Below are positions 50,386 through 60,219 of a DNA stretch of 64,000 nt, piece by piece (position 1 is the first letter of the stretch; every line of letters begins with the position of its first letter). The stretch lies in contig CAYGRE010000009.1 of assembly GCA_964352215.1 (NCBI GenBank), forward strand, positions 1 through 64,000. The letters are read 5' to 3'. The position numbers and the translations under genes are program-made. The notes under the pieces were generated by a model. That model searched no databases. It was given only the letters and a program-made list of their open reading frames with translations, and had not been told where the DNA came from. The DNA comes from CAWUKT01 sp964352215 (GTDB lineage: Bacteria; Bacteroidota; Bacteroidia; J057; JADKCL01).

Positions 50386-51807
50386 CTAAAACACCAACAA
50401 AGCCGTCCCGTAAATCAAAAACCCTACCAACATCAAAAGCAACGTATAGGGCAAAATCTGCCGGGCTTTGAGGCCGGTGATCCCGAGCAGTGGCAAGGCC
50501 CAGAAGGGTTGGAGCATATTGGTGAGCTGGTCGCCATAAGACAAGGCCATGATCCCTTTTGCCTGGTAGGCTTTCACGGCCGACTCGATCTCTTCCGCGC
50601 TGAGGTTGATCATGGCTTGAGACTCCCGGGCCAGGGTATCGGCTGCCTCCAAAACAATTCCTCCCTGAACACCCCACTGCCCTCCCCCACTGGGCACAAA
50701 CACATTCACCACCCCGGCACTGATCATGGTATAAATGGGGAAAGTAGTTTCGTTGGAAATGTCGGCGAAGGCGTGTGAGAAATCCTGGGCCATCCCCGAG
50801 CCTTTCATGATCCCCATGATCCCGGCATAGAGTGGGAATTGGATCATAATCCCGACCGATCCGCCAATTGCTTCTTCCACCGCAGCGAGGAAACCGCGGA
50901 AATGATTGTGGAGCACGAGACAAAGGCCGAGCAGGAGAAGATTGATCAAATTGGGGTTAATCTGGGTAACATCGAGCTTTCCGGGCCGGATGACAAGTTC
51001 GTTGAGGAACAAAAAGAGGATGATGATACCGGTCAGGGCGGAGAGGATACGGGAAAAGTCCAGATTTTCTGCGGGGCTCTTCGGATCGGGTCTTTCGGGA
51101 ATATCGGGACCGTTCTTCCGCGCCTTTATATTGGGAATTTCCGCAGCACTGAATTTGGCCAGGGTATACATAGTGAGGGGAAGTACTACCAAAAGAACCC
51201 CGCATACCACCAAATTCATATTACTGCCCAGGGTAAAGGAAATGTCAATGGCAGCATCCCCGGTCAGGTGGGCAAATTGGTGTCCCTCCTGTGCAACCTT
51301 GAGGGGGGCGCTACCTGAAAGACCACCATGCCAGACCATGAGACCGCTGTATCCGGCTGCACCAATCAAACCATAATTGATGGCAATGCCACGGGTCGAA
51401 GCATATTCGCCAATCTTACGGGCCAGGATCGCTCCAAGGATGAGACCCAGCCCCCAATTGAAGAGGGCTACCGCAACGGTGACAAAGGTCACCACCAGGG
51501 CCGCAGATGCCTTATCAGAAACGAGGAAGAGGGACCGGTCAATCAGCCCACGAACCAAGGGACTGAGGGCCAGAACGTGGCCGAGAACCAGCATCAGCAT
51601 CATTTGCATCGCAAACTCCAGCAAGCCCCAGATACCTCCTGACCAGTGGCCAAACAGCTGCATAATATGAGTTTCCGGAAGATCGGGACGGGGATCGGTC
51701 AACAGAAGTGCCAATACAAAGGTGAAAATGGACAGCAATACCGCCAATGTAAAGGGAGATGGAAGCAGCATCCGAAAAAGGGAGGCAAATCTATCTGAGA
51801 AACTCAT
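50386..51807 (-). CDS. Short-chain fatty acid transporter, AtoE/TIGR00366 family
   Basis: 473 residues, around ten to twelve hydrophobic helices. Inner-membrane importer family whose E. coli member AtoE takes up acetoacetate/butyrate. Family features: MSFSDRFASLFRMLLPSPFTLAVLL at the start, AMQMMLMLVLGHVLALSP, FNWGLGLILGAILAR, YSGLMVWHGGLSGSAPLKVA, and the conserved FVPSGGGQWGVQGGIVLEAA near residue 375. The substrate of this copy is inferred. The gene is alone on its strand, with the GGAGGCA repeat downstream and the promoter-bearing spacer of the PKD gene upstream. Confidence 0.88.
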   Translation of the reverse strand: MSFSDRFASLFRMLLPSPFTLAVLLSIFTFVLALLLTDPRPDLPETHIMQLFGHWSGGIWGLLEFAMQMMLMLVLGHVLALSPLVRGLIDRSLFLVSDKASAALVVTFVTVAVALFNWGLGLILGAILARKIGEYASTRGIAINYGLIGAAGYSGLMVWHGGLSGSAPLKVAQEGHQFAHLTGDAAIDISFTLGSNMNLVVCGVLLVVLPLTMYTLAKFSAAEIPNIKARKNGPDIPERPDPKSPAENLDFSRILSALTGIIILFLFLNELVIRPGKLDVTQINPNLINLLLLGLCLVLHNHFRGFLAAVEEAIGGSVGIMIQFPLYAGIMGIMKGSGMAQDFSHAFADISNETTFPIYTMISAGVVNVFVPSGGGQWGVQGGIVLEAADTLARESQAMINLSAEEIESAVKAYQAKGIMALSYGDQLTNMLQPFWALPLLGITGLKARQILPYTLLLMLVGFLIYGTALLVF

Positions 51808-52234
51808 GGCCGGAAATTAACAAAATACCAGTGCAGACCCTGAAACGGATGAAAGAGATTTGCACATATTTAAAGAGGACTTATGTTACCTGGGCAGCTA
51901 AATCGGTAAAGACAGTCGGGCCATGAAAGATACAGGCAAATAATAATAAAAAGGAGGGTGAAACGAGGGTATAGATAAAGGACAGGAACACCCAAAAACT
52001 TAACAGAACATTCACATAATGGCTGGATAATACCTTTGTGAAAATGGCAGATCATTGTACCTTTCGGATTGAGATACGGATATTTTTATTTTAGACAGAA
52101 GAGTTTGTCGTTGGAAAGCTCATTGTTATTTACTCTGGCGAGTTGAATTGTAATCGGTCATTTTATCCTTGAGAAGATTTTAAAACGAAACCGGTACGGG
52201 ACTGGTTAGAGACACAGAATTAAGGCGAACGCGA
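51808..52234. other. Divergent intergenic region between the transporter and PKD genes
   Basis: 427 bases. It contains the plus-strand promoter at 52035-52065 and an exact TACCTTTG at 52031-52038 that overlaps its -33 box. The 160-base leader of the PKD gene shows no clear structure beyond ACCGGTACGGGACTGGT. No ORF or repeat. Confidence 0.5.
52035..52065 (+). promoter_or_regulatory. Promoter for the giant PKD gene
   Basis: TTTG at 52035-52038, exactly 19 bases, then TACCTTTC at 52058-52065 (7/8 to TAnnTTTG). Predicted start near 52072, leader about 160 bases. Confidence 0.55.
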
Positions 52235-55200
52235 ATGCAACAACTCCGACTTTGGCACCATGCACCCTTGGTAGTGCTCTTGTTACTTTTTGGATTTCAA
52301 GGAAAAGCACAGGTTACCGCTGATTTTACCAGCAATACCACCAGTGGTTGTAGCCCGTTGGTAGTACAGTTCTCAGATTTGTCTACCGGCCCCGTCACCT
52401 CGTGGTTCTGGAATTTTGGCAATGGCAATACTTCCACCCTGCAAAATCCTGCCGCTGTTTACGTCACACCTGGCACCTACACGGTCTCTTTGACGGTCAG
52501 CGATGGCGCGAACAACGATACCCAAACGCAGACCAATTATATCACGGTCTTCCAGAATCCGGCCTCTAATTTCACGTCTACTACTGCCAGTGGCTGTGCC
52601 CCGTTAACCGTATGCTTTTCCGACATCTCCACCCCCGGCGACGGGACCATCAATCAATGGTTATGGGACTTCGGCGATGGCAACAATTCAACCGTGCAAA
52701 ACCCCTGCCACACCTTCTCAGCGGCAGGTTCCTATACGATTACCCTGGTCGTGACCGATGACAACGGGTGCTCCAATACCTTCCTGGTCAACAACTATGT
52801 AAACGTATCCAATACCCCGGTGGCGGCATTTTCCGGTGGTCCTTTTGGCGCCTGCACGCCTCCATTGTCCGTCACTTTTACCAACAATTCCTCCGGTGGC
52901 TCGGCTCCCCTCTCCTACCAATGGGATTTTGGCGATGGCAACAGTTCGACCGGAGCCAATCCCACCCATACCTATACCAGTCTTGGCTCATTTACCGTTA
53001 CCCTGATCGCTACCGATCAAAACGGCTGTGCGGATACCCTGGTCGTACCTGCTTATGTAAATATCAATTCTGTGACCGCGGCCTTTACCCAGGATACCAC
53101 GCGTACCTGTGAAGGACAGCCCATTAACTTTACCGACCAAAGCACCGGCCCGCCGAACTCATGGCAATGGGATTTCGGAGATGGCAACACTTCGAATCAA
53201 CAAAACCCTTCCCATGCCTATGCAACTGCGGGAACCTATACCGTTACCCTGATTGCCAGCAGTGGCACTTGTTCGGATACCGTGGTGCAAACCAATTTGA
53301 TTATAGTTGATCCGGCACCGGTGGCAGCTTTCACCTCCGATACCACCGGAAGTTGTGAAGCGCCCCTGACCGTCAATTTCCAGGATCTCAGCACGGGTGG
53401 CGCGGTGAGTTGGGCCTGGGATTTTGGTGATGGCAATACGTCTACTGCGCAAAATCCTACCCATACGTATACCGCGACGGGTAGCTATACGGTTACACTG
53501 ACGGTGACGAGCGGAAGTGGTTGTACCAATACGATTACCATCCCCAACTACATCAATATCATCGAGCCGGTTGCGAATTTCGACGGGCTTCCGGTGCAGG
53601 GTTGTGTACCGCTGTTGGTCAATTTCAATGATTTGAGCACCTCTGTGGAACCGATTGTCAGTTGGCAATGGGACTTCGGAGATGGCAATACCTCCACCGC
53701 TCAGAATCCGGGGCATACTTATACTGCCACCGGGGTTTATACGGTCACGCTGATCATCACCAATGCTGCGGGCTGTACCGATACCCTGGTACGCCCCAAC
53801 TACATTCAGGTAGGTGATGTACCCATTGCCTGCTTCTCCAACAATCCCAGCCTGGTCTGTATCAATGACCCGGTCAGCTTTACCGATTGCAGTATCAATG
53901 CCACCGATTGGTTCTGGGAATTTGGTGATGGAGGTACGTCCACCCAGCAAAACCCGAATTATACCTACGGCGATACCGGCTGCTTCACCGTAACCCTGAC
54001 TGTATCCAATTTTGGTTGTACAGACGACACCGTGATTACCAATGCGGTATGTGTCTTGCCTCCGGTTGCTCGGTTTGCCCTGAATCCTGCGGTCGGTTGT
54101 GCCGTCCCGCATACGGTATTCTTCACCGATCAATCCATCCTGCCCGACACCTGGTTTTGGGACTTTGGGGACGGCAATACCAGCACCGCACAGAACCCGA
54201 TCCATAATTATGTAGCTACGGGCAATTATGTGGTCACTTTGACGGTCACCGATACCGTCACGGGCTGCCAGGACCAGGCCACCGCAAATGTTAGCATCTC
54301 TATTCCCGTTGCAGACTTTTCCGGTGCTCCCCTCTTTGGTTGCGGCCCTCTGACAGTAAACTTCACCGATGCTTCCACAGGTGCGACGGGCTGGGCCTGG
54401 GATTTTGGGGATGGTGGCACTTCCAACCAGCAGAACCCCACGCATACGTATCAAACGCCGGGCATATATACGGTTACGCTGACCGTGACGGATGCCAATG
54501 GGTGTACAGATACCCGCACCAGGACCAATTATGTGCAGGTGATCGGTCCCGATGTCAACTTTGGTGCCGATACCCTGGCTGGTTGTATTGGTTTGACCGT
54601 AAACTTTACCGATTCGACTGTCTTTGGAGCTCCGATTACCGGGTGGACCTGGGACTTCGGTGACGGAAATACTTCGAACCAGCAAAACCCTGCCCATACT
54701 TATACGACGGCGGGAAATTTTGATGTTTCCCTGACTGTGACCGATGTAGATGGCTGTTCGCGCACCCTGACTTTTACCAATTACATTCTGGTGACCGATC
54801 CGAGCGCGGCCTTTACCGTCAATGATTCCCTGACTTGCATCGGCTCCGCCATCAATTTCAACAATGGGTCCAGTGGTAGCGGATTGAGCTATGTCTGGGA
54901 CTTTGGGGATGGCAATTCTTCTACCGCCACCAATCCCAACCACAACTATACGGTCAATGGGACTTACAATGTCAGCCTGATCGTCACGGATGTGAACGGC
55001 TGCATGGATACCGCGGTCAATACAGGTATTGTGGACATTCAGGATGTCAATGCCCTCTTTGGGGCAGCCCCCACCAATGCTTCCTGCCCTCCCCTGCTGG
55101 TCGTCTTCACCGATTCGTCCAACTACGACATCGTAAGTTGGGAATGGGACTTCGGCGACGGCACCGGCTCCACTTTACAAAACCCAAGCCACGTGTATGC

Positions 55201-58200
55201 GACGGCCGGTTCATTTGATGTCTCGCTGATCGTGGTCAACGACGATGGTTGTACGGATACCTTGCTGGTTCCCGGTCTGGTGAACATCCTCGGACCCAAC
55301 GGGAGTTTCACCTTTGCTCCCGACAGCGGATGTACGCCCCTGGATGTCGCATTCAATGCCACCGCTACCAATACCGCATCTTATACCTGGGATTTCGGGG
55401 ATGGCAATGTGGCCATCACGACGGCGGACTCGGTGATTCACACCTACACGCAAACCGGGGTCTTCAACCCGATCCTGATCCTGGACGATGGCCTGGGTTG
55501 TACCTTCTCGATCATCAGTCCTGATTCGATTGTGGTGGACACCATTCCTTTCCCTGACTTTGCCGTCGATACCACCCTCAATTGTACGCTGGACAGTGTT
55601 CGCTTCACCGACCTGACGGTCTCGACGCGGCCTATTGTCAGCTGGTTCTGGGACTTCGGCGATGGCAATACGAGCACCGATCAAAACCCGGTCCATTTTT
55701 ACAACAATCCCGGTTCTTATGTCGTCACCCTGGCGGTCGTCAACAGTCTGGGATGTACGGATACCATTGTACGACCGGCCGCGGTTGGGGTATTCAACCC
55801 TCCGACCGCGGCCATCTTCCCGTTGGATACAATTGGGTGTAATCCCTTTACGGTTCCCTTCCAGGATCAGTCGACCGGCCCACAGAGTGTGACGGGGTGG
55901 GATTGGGACTTTGGCAATGGCAATACCAGTACGGCCCAGAACCCTTCGGCGACGTTTGCGACGGGTAACTATACGGTCACTCTGATCGTCACTGACAGTG
56001 TGGGATGTGTGGATACGGCCAGTACCACGGTGACGGCCACGCCTGGCCCTACGGCCAGTTTCATTGCCGATGACTCCATCGGTTGCCCTCCTCATCCGGT
56101 CAATTTCACCGCCGGCACCGGGCAGGGAATCGTCGGATTCAATTGGAATCTGGGGGATGGAACGGTTGCATTTGGCACCTCCAATGTCTTTCATACCTAT
56201 CAAACGAGTGGCAATTTTGATGTCACCCTGGTGGTGACCGATACGCTTGGTTGCCGGGATACCCTGGTCAAGCCGCAGTATATCCAGATCAATCCTCCGG
56301 TGGCGGACTTCAATGCCAACGTCACTTCAGGGTGTCCTATCCTCGCGGTCACCTTTACCGATGCCTCCACCTTCACCAACAATATTGTCAGCTTTGACTG
56401 GGACTTTGGCGATGGTACCACCGGCACCGGAAATCCGGTGAGCCACAACTACGATTCTTCGGGTGTCTTTACGGTGACTTTGATCATCACCGACAACGAA
56501 GGCTGTATGGATACTGCGGTTCGTCCCGCCTATATCACCGTTTTTGAGCCTCCGGTTTCTATCATCAATCCGCTGGACACGGTGGGTTGCGCCCCCTTTA
56601 CAGTTCCTTTTGCCGATGCTTCGACCGGTGTGACCGGGATTACGGCCTGGGACTGGAACTTTGGCAATGGCAATACGGGCAATGGGCCAACTTCTACGCA
56701 GAGCTACCCGGCTGCGGGTGGGTACACAGTCTCGCTGATCGTGACCGATGGCAACGGCTGCCGGGACACTTCGAATACGAGTGTGACCGCAACCCCCGGA
56801 CCGGATGCGAACTTCGTGGCGGATGACAGCATCGGTTGTCCACCGCATCCGGTTACGTTTACCGGGAATACAGGCCAGGGGATCGTTACCTGGGTTTGGG
56901 ATTTTGGGGACGGAACCGACTCCACTACTTCGGTCAATACGGTCGACCATACCTATTTGGCAGCCGGCAATTATACTGTTACCCTGATTGTAATCGATAC
57001 GCTTGGGTGTGAGGATACGATTGTCAAGCCGAATTATATTGAGATCAATCCTCCGGTGGCTGACTTCAATGCCAATACGACCAGCGGTTGTCCGGTCCTT
57101 GCGGTCACCTTTACCGATGCCTCTACCTTCACCAACAATATTGTCAACTTCTCCTGGGACTTCGGGGATGGCAATACCGGCACCGGAAATCCGGTCAACC
57201 ACAGCTACGATTCTTCCGGCGTCTTCACGGTTACCTTGATCATTACGGACAGTGAGGGTTGTATGGATACTGCGGTTCGACCTGCCTATATCACGGTCTT
57301 TGAGCCTCCGGCGGCATTGATCAACCCTCAGGACTCAGTCGGTTGCGCCCCCTTTACGGTGCCCTTCTCCGATGCCTCTACGGGTGTGGTCGGGATCACT
57401 GCCTGGAACTGGAACTTTGGCAATGGCAATACCGGCAACGGGCCGACTTCTACCCAGAATTACCCTGCCGCGGGTGGGTATACGGTCTCTCTGATCGTCA
57501 CCGATGCCAATGGTTGTCAGGATACCACCACTACCAGTGTCACGGCCACCCCCGGACCGGATGCCAACTTCGTCGCGGATGACAGCATCGGTTGTCAGCC
57601 GCACCCTGTCCTGTTCACTGCAAATACCGGCCAGGGGATCGTCACCTGGATTTGGGACTTTGGCGATGGTACTGACACCACCACGGCTACCAATGCGGTC
57701 AACCATACCTACACTGGTACGGGTAGCTTCACGGTACAACTGATCGTGGTGGACACGCTTGGATGCGAGGACACCATTGTCAAGCCCAATTATATTCAGA
57801 TCAATCCCCCGGTGGCTGACTTCAATGCCAATGCGACCTCGGGTTGCCCGGCCTTCACGACCACCTTTACCGATGCTTCTACAGGTGTGAACAATATCGT
57901 GGCCTGGAACTGGGACTTTGGCGATGCCACCACAGGAGTCGGCAATCCGGTCACCCATACTTATCCCCTACCGGGAACCTACACGGTCACCTTGATCGTT
58001 ACCGATGACCAGGGCTGTATGGATACGATTGTGCGGCCGAATTATATTACAGTTTTCGAACCCCCGACCGCGCTCTTTGGCATCACGGATACGATTGCTT
58101 GCAATCCGTTCACGATCCAGCTGACCGATTCTTCGACCGGGATCGTCCCGGTCACCGGCTGGGATTGGGACTTCGGGGACGGCAATACTTCGGTTTTGCA

Positions 58201-60202
58201 GAACCCTACCAATGGCTATGTCACCCCCGGCACCTACCCGATCACCCTGATCGTAACGGATGCCAACGGTTGTATGGATACCACCCAATTGCCCTTTACG
58301 GCCCCGGTACGTCCGGAAGCGAATTTCATCTCTTTGGATACCCTCAATTGTGATCCAAGCCTGGTGACCTTTGTGGCAGACAGCATTGATGTGGTGGGCT
58401 GGACCTGGACTTTCGGGGATGGAGGGGATACCATTGGTGGTCCGATCGTTACCCATTTTTACCCGGATCGAGGCTCCTACACCATTACCCTGATTACGGA
58501 AGATATCTATGGCTGTCTGGATACCCTGACGCGGCCGAATTATATCTTTATCGATTCTCTGCGGGCGAATTTCAACATTGGCGACCTGGTTGGCTGTTCA
58601 CCGCTGACCGTCAATTTCACTGATCTTTCGGTCTCTGATACCACCATTGTGGGTTGGGCCTGGGACTTTGGCGACGGTGGGAGCTCCACCCAGCAAAACC
58701 CGGTCCACGTCTATACAACGCCCGGATTTTACGATGTCACCCTGGTGGTGACCAATGCCATCGGCTGTACGGATACCATTCAGATCGGTACGATCGAGGT
58801 CTTTGACAATACGCCACCCGTAGCTCCACCGATTTATATGGTGACGGTACTGGACAATAGCACGGACAGCATCTCCTGGCAATCTTACCAGAATGGAAGC
58901 GACTTCTCACACTATGTCTTGTACTGGGCCCAGCCGGTGGGCAGCAACAACTATGTCCCGCTCGACAGCTTCTTCAATATCAACGATACCACCTTTACCC
59001 ACCTCGGGCTGAATACGCTCAACAACAGCTATTGCTACCGTTTGCAGGTGGTAGACCGTTGTGGGCTCAGGTCTGACGTGAGTACCTCGCAGGAGCACTG
59101 TACCATTGATCTGGAAGCTTCCCCCGGCATTGACCTGGTCAATCTGGCCTGGAATGATTATGTCGGCTGGGGGCAGGTAGACGAATATGACATCTACCGG
59201 GTGAACAGTTATAGCCAGGCAACTGCGGTGTTGATCGGCACTGTCCCCGGGAATCAGACGACTTATGTCGATACCGCGGTCACCTGCAATGAGATCTATT
59301 GCTACCGGGTGCGGGCCAGGGAGCTGGGTGGTTTCCTGCAGGAATCCTGGAGTGATACCAGTTGTGCGGAGCCCATTCATATTCCGAATGAGTTGCCGAT
59401 GAAGATCTGCGCCGCCAGTGTGGTGAATGACTCGGTGGTGGAAATCACCTGGGACTTCCCTCCGGTCAACAATCCGATGCTGTATTTCCTTGAGAAATCG
59501 CTCAACGGCAATGATTGGACACAGATCGCAGTGCTTCAGCCCAATATTTTCAGCTTTACCGATGTCCAGGTCAATGTGCAGGAGCAGTCCTATTACTACC
59601 GGGTGGCAGTGCTGGACAGTTGCGGTGACCTCTCTCCCTGGAGCAATATTGGCCGCACCATCCTCCTCACCGGGGAAAACAACAACGGTCCCACCCTGTA
59701 TTGGAATCCTTATGAAGAATGGGCCTTTGGCGTCTCAGATTATGAGATCGAGGTGTTCAATGAGCTCCTGGGGGTCTGGCAATTTGTCGAAAATGCGGAT
59801 GGAGATGCGGTCACTTACCGCGATGTCATCACCAGTATTGATCAGCCTATCTTCTGCTACCGGATCACGGGGACAGAGGAAAATGGTGCTTGCCGAAGCA
59901 CTTCCAATATTGCCTGTGTCCCGGTTGGGCCCCGCTTGTACGCTCCCAATGCATTTACGCCTAACGGAGACGGACTCAACGATTTCTTTGAGCTGAAGGG
60001 CATTTACATCGCGACCTACAACCTGAGAATATACGACCGGTGGGGTGCGCTGATCTTCGAGTCCAATGACCTGAATACGCACTGGGATGGGTTCTGGAGG
60101 GAGAAGCCTGCCCAGGAAGGTGTATTCGTCTGGGTGGTAACTGCAACTGGATTTGACCAGTCCAGAATTGACCTGAAAGGAACTGTTACCCTCTACCGCT
60201 AA
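52235..60202 (+). CDS. Giant 26-PKD-domain surface protein with type B T9SS sorting domain
   Basis: 2,655 residues. Signal peptide (ending QGKAQ). Residues about 28-2190 are 26 PKD domains, counted by their W-x-W-(D/N)-F-G-(D/N)-G core; most carry a NTSTAQNP-like loop and end in YTVTLIVTD. From about 1185 to 1940 the domains form a higher-order repeat of three PKDs (~252 residues) present three times, with starts near 55789, 56543 and 57299. After the PKD stalk come FN3-like segments (about 2195-2565; SISWQSYQNGSDFSHYVLYW, YCYRLQVVDRCG). The end is a CHU_C/gliding-motility type B domain (LYAPNAFTPNGDGLNDFFEL, NLRIYDRWGALIFES, ending LKGTVTLYR). Probably a T9SS-exported adhesin or stalk protein; partner and ligand unknown. 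A penicillin-acylase-family gene follows 17 bp later. Confidence 0.95.
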   Translation: MQQLRLWHHAPLVVLLLLFGFQGKAQVTADFTSNTTSGCSPLVVQFSDLSTGPVTSWFWNFGNGNTSTLQNPAAVYVTPGTYTVSLTVSDGANNDTQTQTNYITVFQNPASNFTSTTASGCAPLTVCFSDISTPGDGTINQWLWDFGDGNNSTVQNPCHTFSAAGSYTITLVVTDDNGCSNTFLVNNYVNVSNTPVAAFSGGPFGACTPPLSVTFTNNSSGGSAPLSYQWDFGDGNSSTGANPTHTYTSLGSFTVTLIATDQNGCADTLVVPAYVNINSVTAAFTQDTTRTCEGQPINFTDQSTGPPNSWQWDFGDGNTSNQQNPSHAYATAGTYTVTLIASSGTCSDTVVQTNLIIVDPAPVAAFTSDTTGSCEAPLTVNFQDLSTGGAVSWAWDFGDGNTSTAQNPTHTYTATGSYTVTLTVTSGSGCTNTITIPNYINIIEPVANFDGLPVQGCVPLLVNFNDLSTSVEPIVSWQWDFGDGNTSTAQNPGHTYTATGVYTVTLIITNAAGCTDTLVRPNYIQVGDVPIACFSNNPSLVCINDPVSFTDCSINATDWFWEFGDGGTSTQQNPNYTYGDTGCFTVTLTVSNFGCTDDTVITNAVCVLPPVARFALNPAVGCAVPHTVFFTDQSILPDTWFWDFGDGNTSTAQNPIHNYVATGNYVVTLTVTDTVTGCQDQATANVSISIPVADFSGAPLFGCGPLTVNFTDASTGATGWAWDFGDGGTSNQQNPTHTYQTPGIYTVTLTVTDANGCTDTRTRTNYVQVIGPDVNFGADTLAGCIGLTVNFTDSTVFGAPITGWTWDFGDGNTSNQQNPAHTYTTAGNFDVSLTVTDVDGCSRTLTFTNYILVTDPSAAFTVNDSLTCIGSAINFNNGSSGSGLSYVWDFGDGNSSTATNPNHNYTVNGTYNVSLIVTDVNGCMDTAVNTGIVDIQDVNALFGAAPTNASCPPLLVVFTDSSNYDIVSWEWDFGDGTGSTLQNPSHVYATAGSFDVSLIVVNDDGCTDTLLVPGLVNILGPNGSFTFAPDSGCTPLDVAFNATATNTASYTWDFGDGNVAITTADSVIHTYTQTGVFNPILILDDGLGCTFSIISPDSIVVDTIPFPDFAVDTTLNCTLDSVRFTDLTVSTRPIVSWFWDFGDGNTSTDQNPVHFYNNPGSYVVTLAVVNSLGCTDTIVRPAAVGVFNPPTAAIFPLDTIGCNPFTVPFQDQSTGPQSVTGWDWDFGNGNTSTAQNPSATFATGNYTVTLIVTDSVGCVDTASTTVTATPGPTASFIADDSIGCPPHPVNFTAGTGQGIVGFNWNLGDGTVAFGTSNVFHTYQTSGNFDVTLVVTDTLGCRDTLVKPQYIQINPPVADFNANVTSGCPILAVTFTDASTFTNNIVSFDWDFGDGTTGTGNPVSHNYDSSGVFTVTLIITDNEGCMDTAVRPAYITVFEPPVSIINPLDTVGCAPFTVPFADASTGVTGITAWDWNFGNGNTGNGPTSTQSYPAAGGYTVSLIVTDGNGCRDTSNTSVTATPGPDANFVADDSIGCPPHPVTFTGNTGQGIVTWVWDFGDGTDSTTSVNTVDHTYLAAGNYTVTLIVIDTLGCEDTIVKPNYIEINPPVADFNANTTSGCPVLAVTFTDASTFTNNIVNFSWDFGDGNTGTGNPVNHSYDSSGVFTVTLIITDSEGCMDTAVRPAYITVFEPPAALINPQDSVGCAPFTVPFSDASTGVVGITAWNWNFGNGNTGNGPTSTQNYPAAGGYTVSLIVTDANGCQDTTTTSVTATPGPDANFVADDSIGCQPHPVLFTANTGQGIVTWIWDFGDGTDTTTATNAVNHTYTGTGSFTVQLIVVDTLGCEDTIVKPNYIQINPPVADFNANATSGCPAFTTTFTDASTGVNNIVAWNWDFGDATTGVGNPVTHTYPLPGTYTVTLIVTDDQGCMDTIVRPNYITVFEPPTALFGITDTIACNPFTIQLTDSSTGIVPVTGWDWDFGDGNTSVLQNPTNGYVTPGTYPITLIVTDANGCMDTTQLPFTAPVRPEANFISLDTLNCDPSLVTFVADSIDVVGWTWTFGDGGDTIGGPIVTHFYPDRGSYTITLITEDIYGCLDTLTRPNYIFIDSLRANFNIGDLVGCSPLTVNFTDLSVSDTTIVGWAWDFGDGGSSTQQNPVHVYTTPGFYDVTLVVTNAIGCTDTIQIGTIEVFDNTPPVAPPIYMVTVLDNSTDSISWQSYQNGSDFSHYVLYWAQPVGSNNYVPLDSFFNINDTTFTHLGLNTLNNSYCYRLQVVDRCGLRSDVSTSQEHCTIDLEASPGIDLVNLAWNDYVGWGQVDEYDIYRVNSYSQATAVLIGTVPGNQTTYVDTAVTCNEIYCYRVRARELGGFLQESWSDTSCAEPIHIPNELPMKICAASVVNDSVVEITWDFPPVNNPMLYFLEKSLNGNDWTQIAVLQPNIFSFTDVQVNVQEQSYYYRVAVLDSCGDLSPWSNIGRTILLTGENNNGPTLYWNPYEEWAFGVSDYEIEVFNELLGVWQFVENADGDAVTYRDVITSIDQPIFCYRITGTEENGACRSTSNIACVPVGPRLYAPNAFTPNGDGLNDFFELKGIYIATYNLRIYDRWGALIFESNDLNTHWDGFWREKPAQEGVFVWVVTATGFDQSRIDLKGTVTLYR

Positions 60203-60219
60203 TTTTCATATCTTGCGGC

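Noticed and set aside
53159..54943. Long minus-strand open frames inside the PKD gene (and similar ones inside nuoL, the AsmA-like gene, thiC and the HYR genes)
   Set aside because: They lie antisense to clearly coding sequence, are rich in Arg/His/Ile typical of reverse-frame translation, lack signal peptides or domains, and arise because repeated codons lack stops on the other strand.
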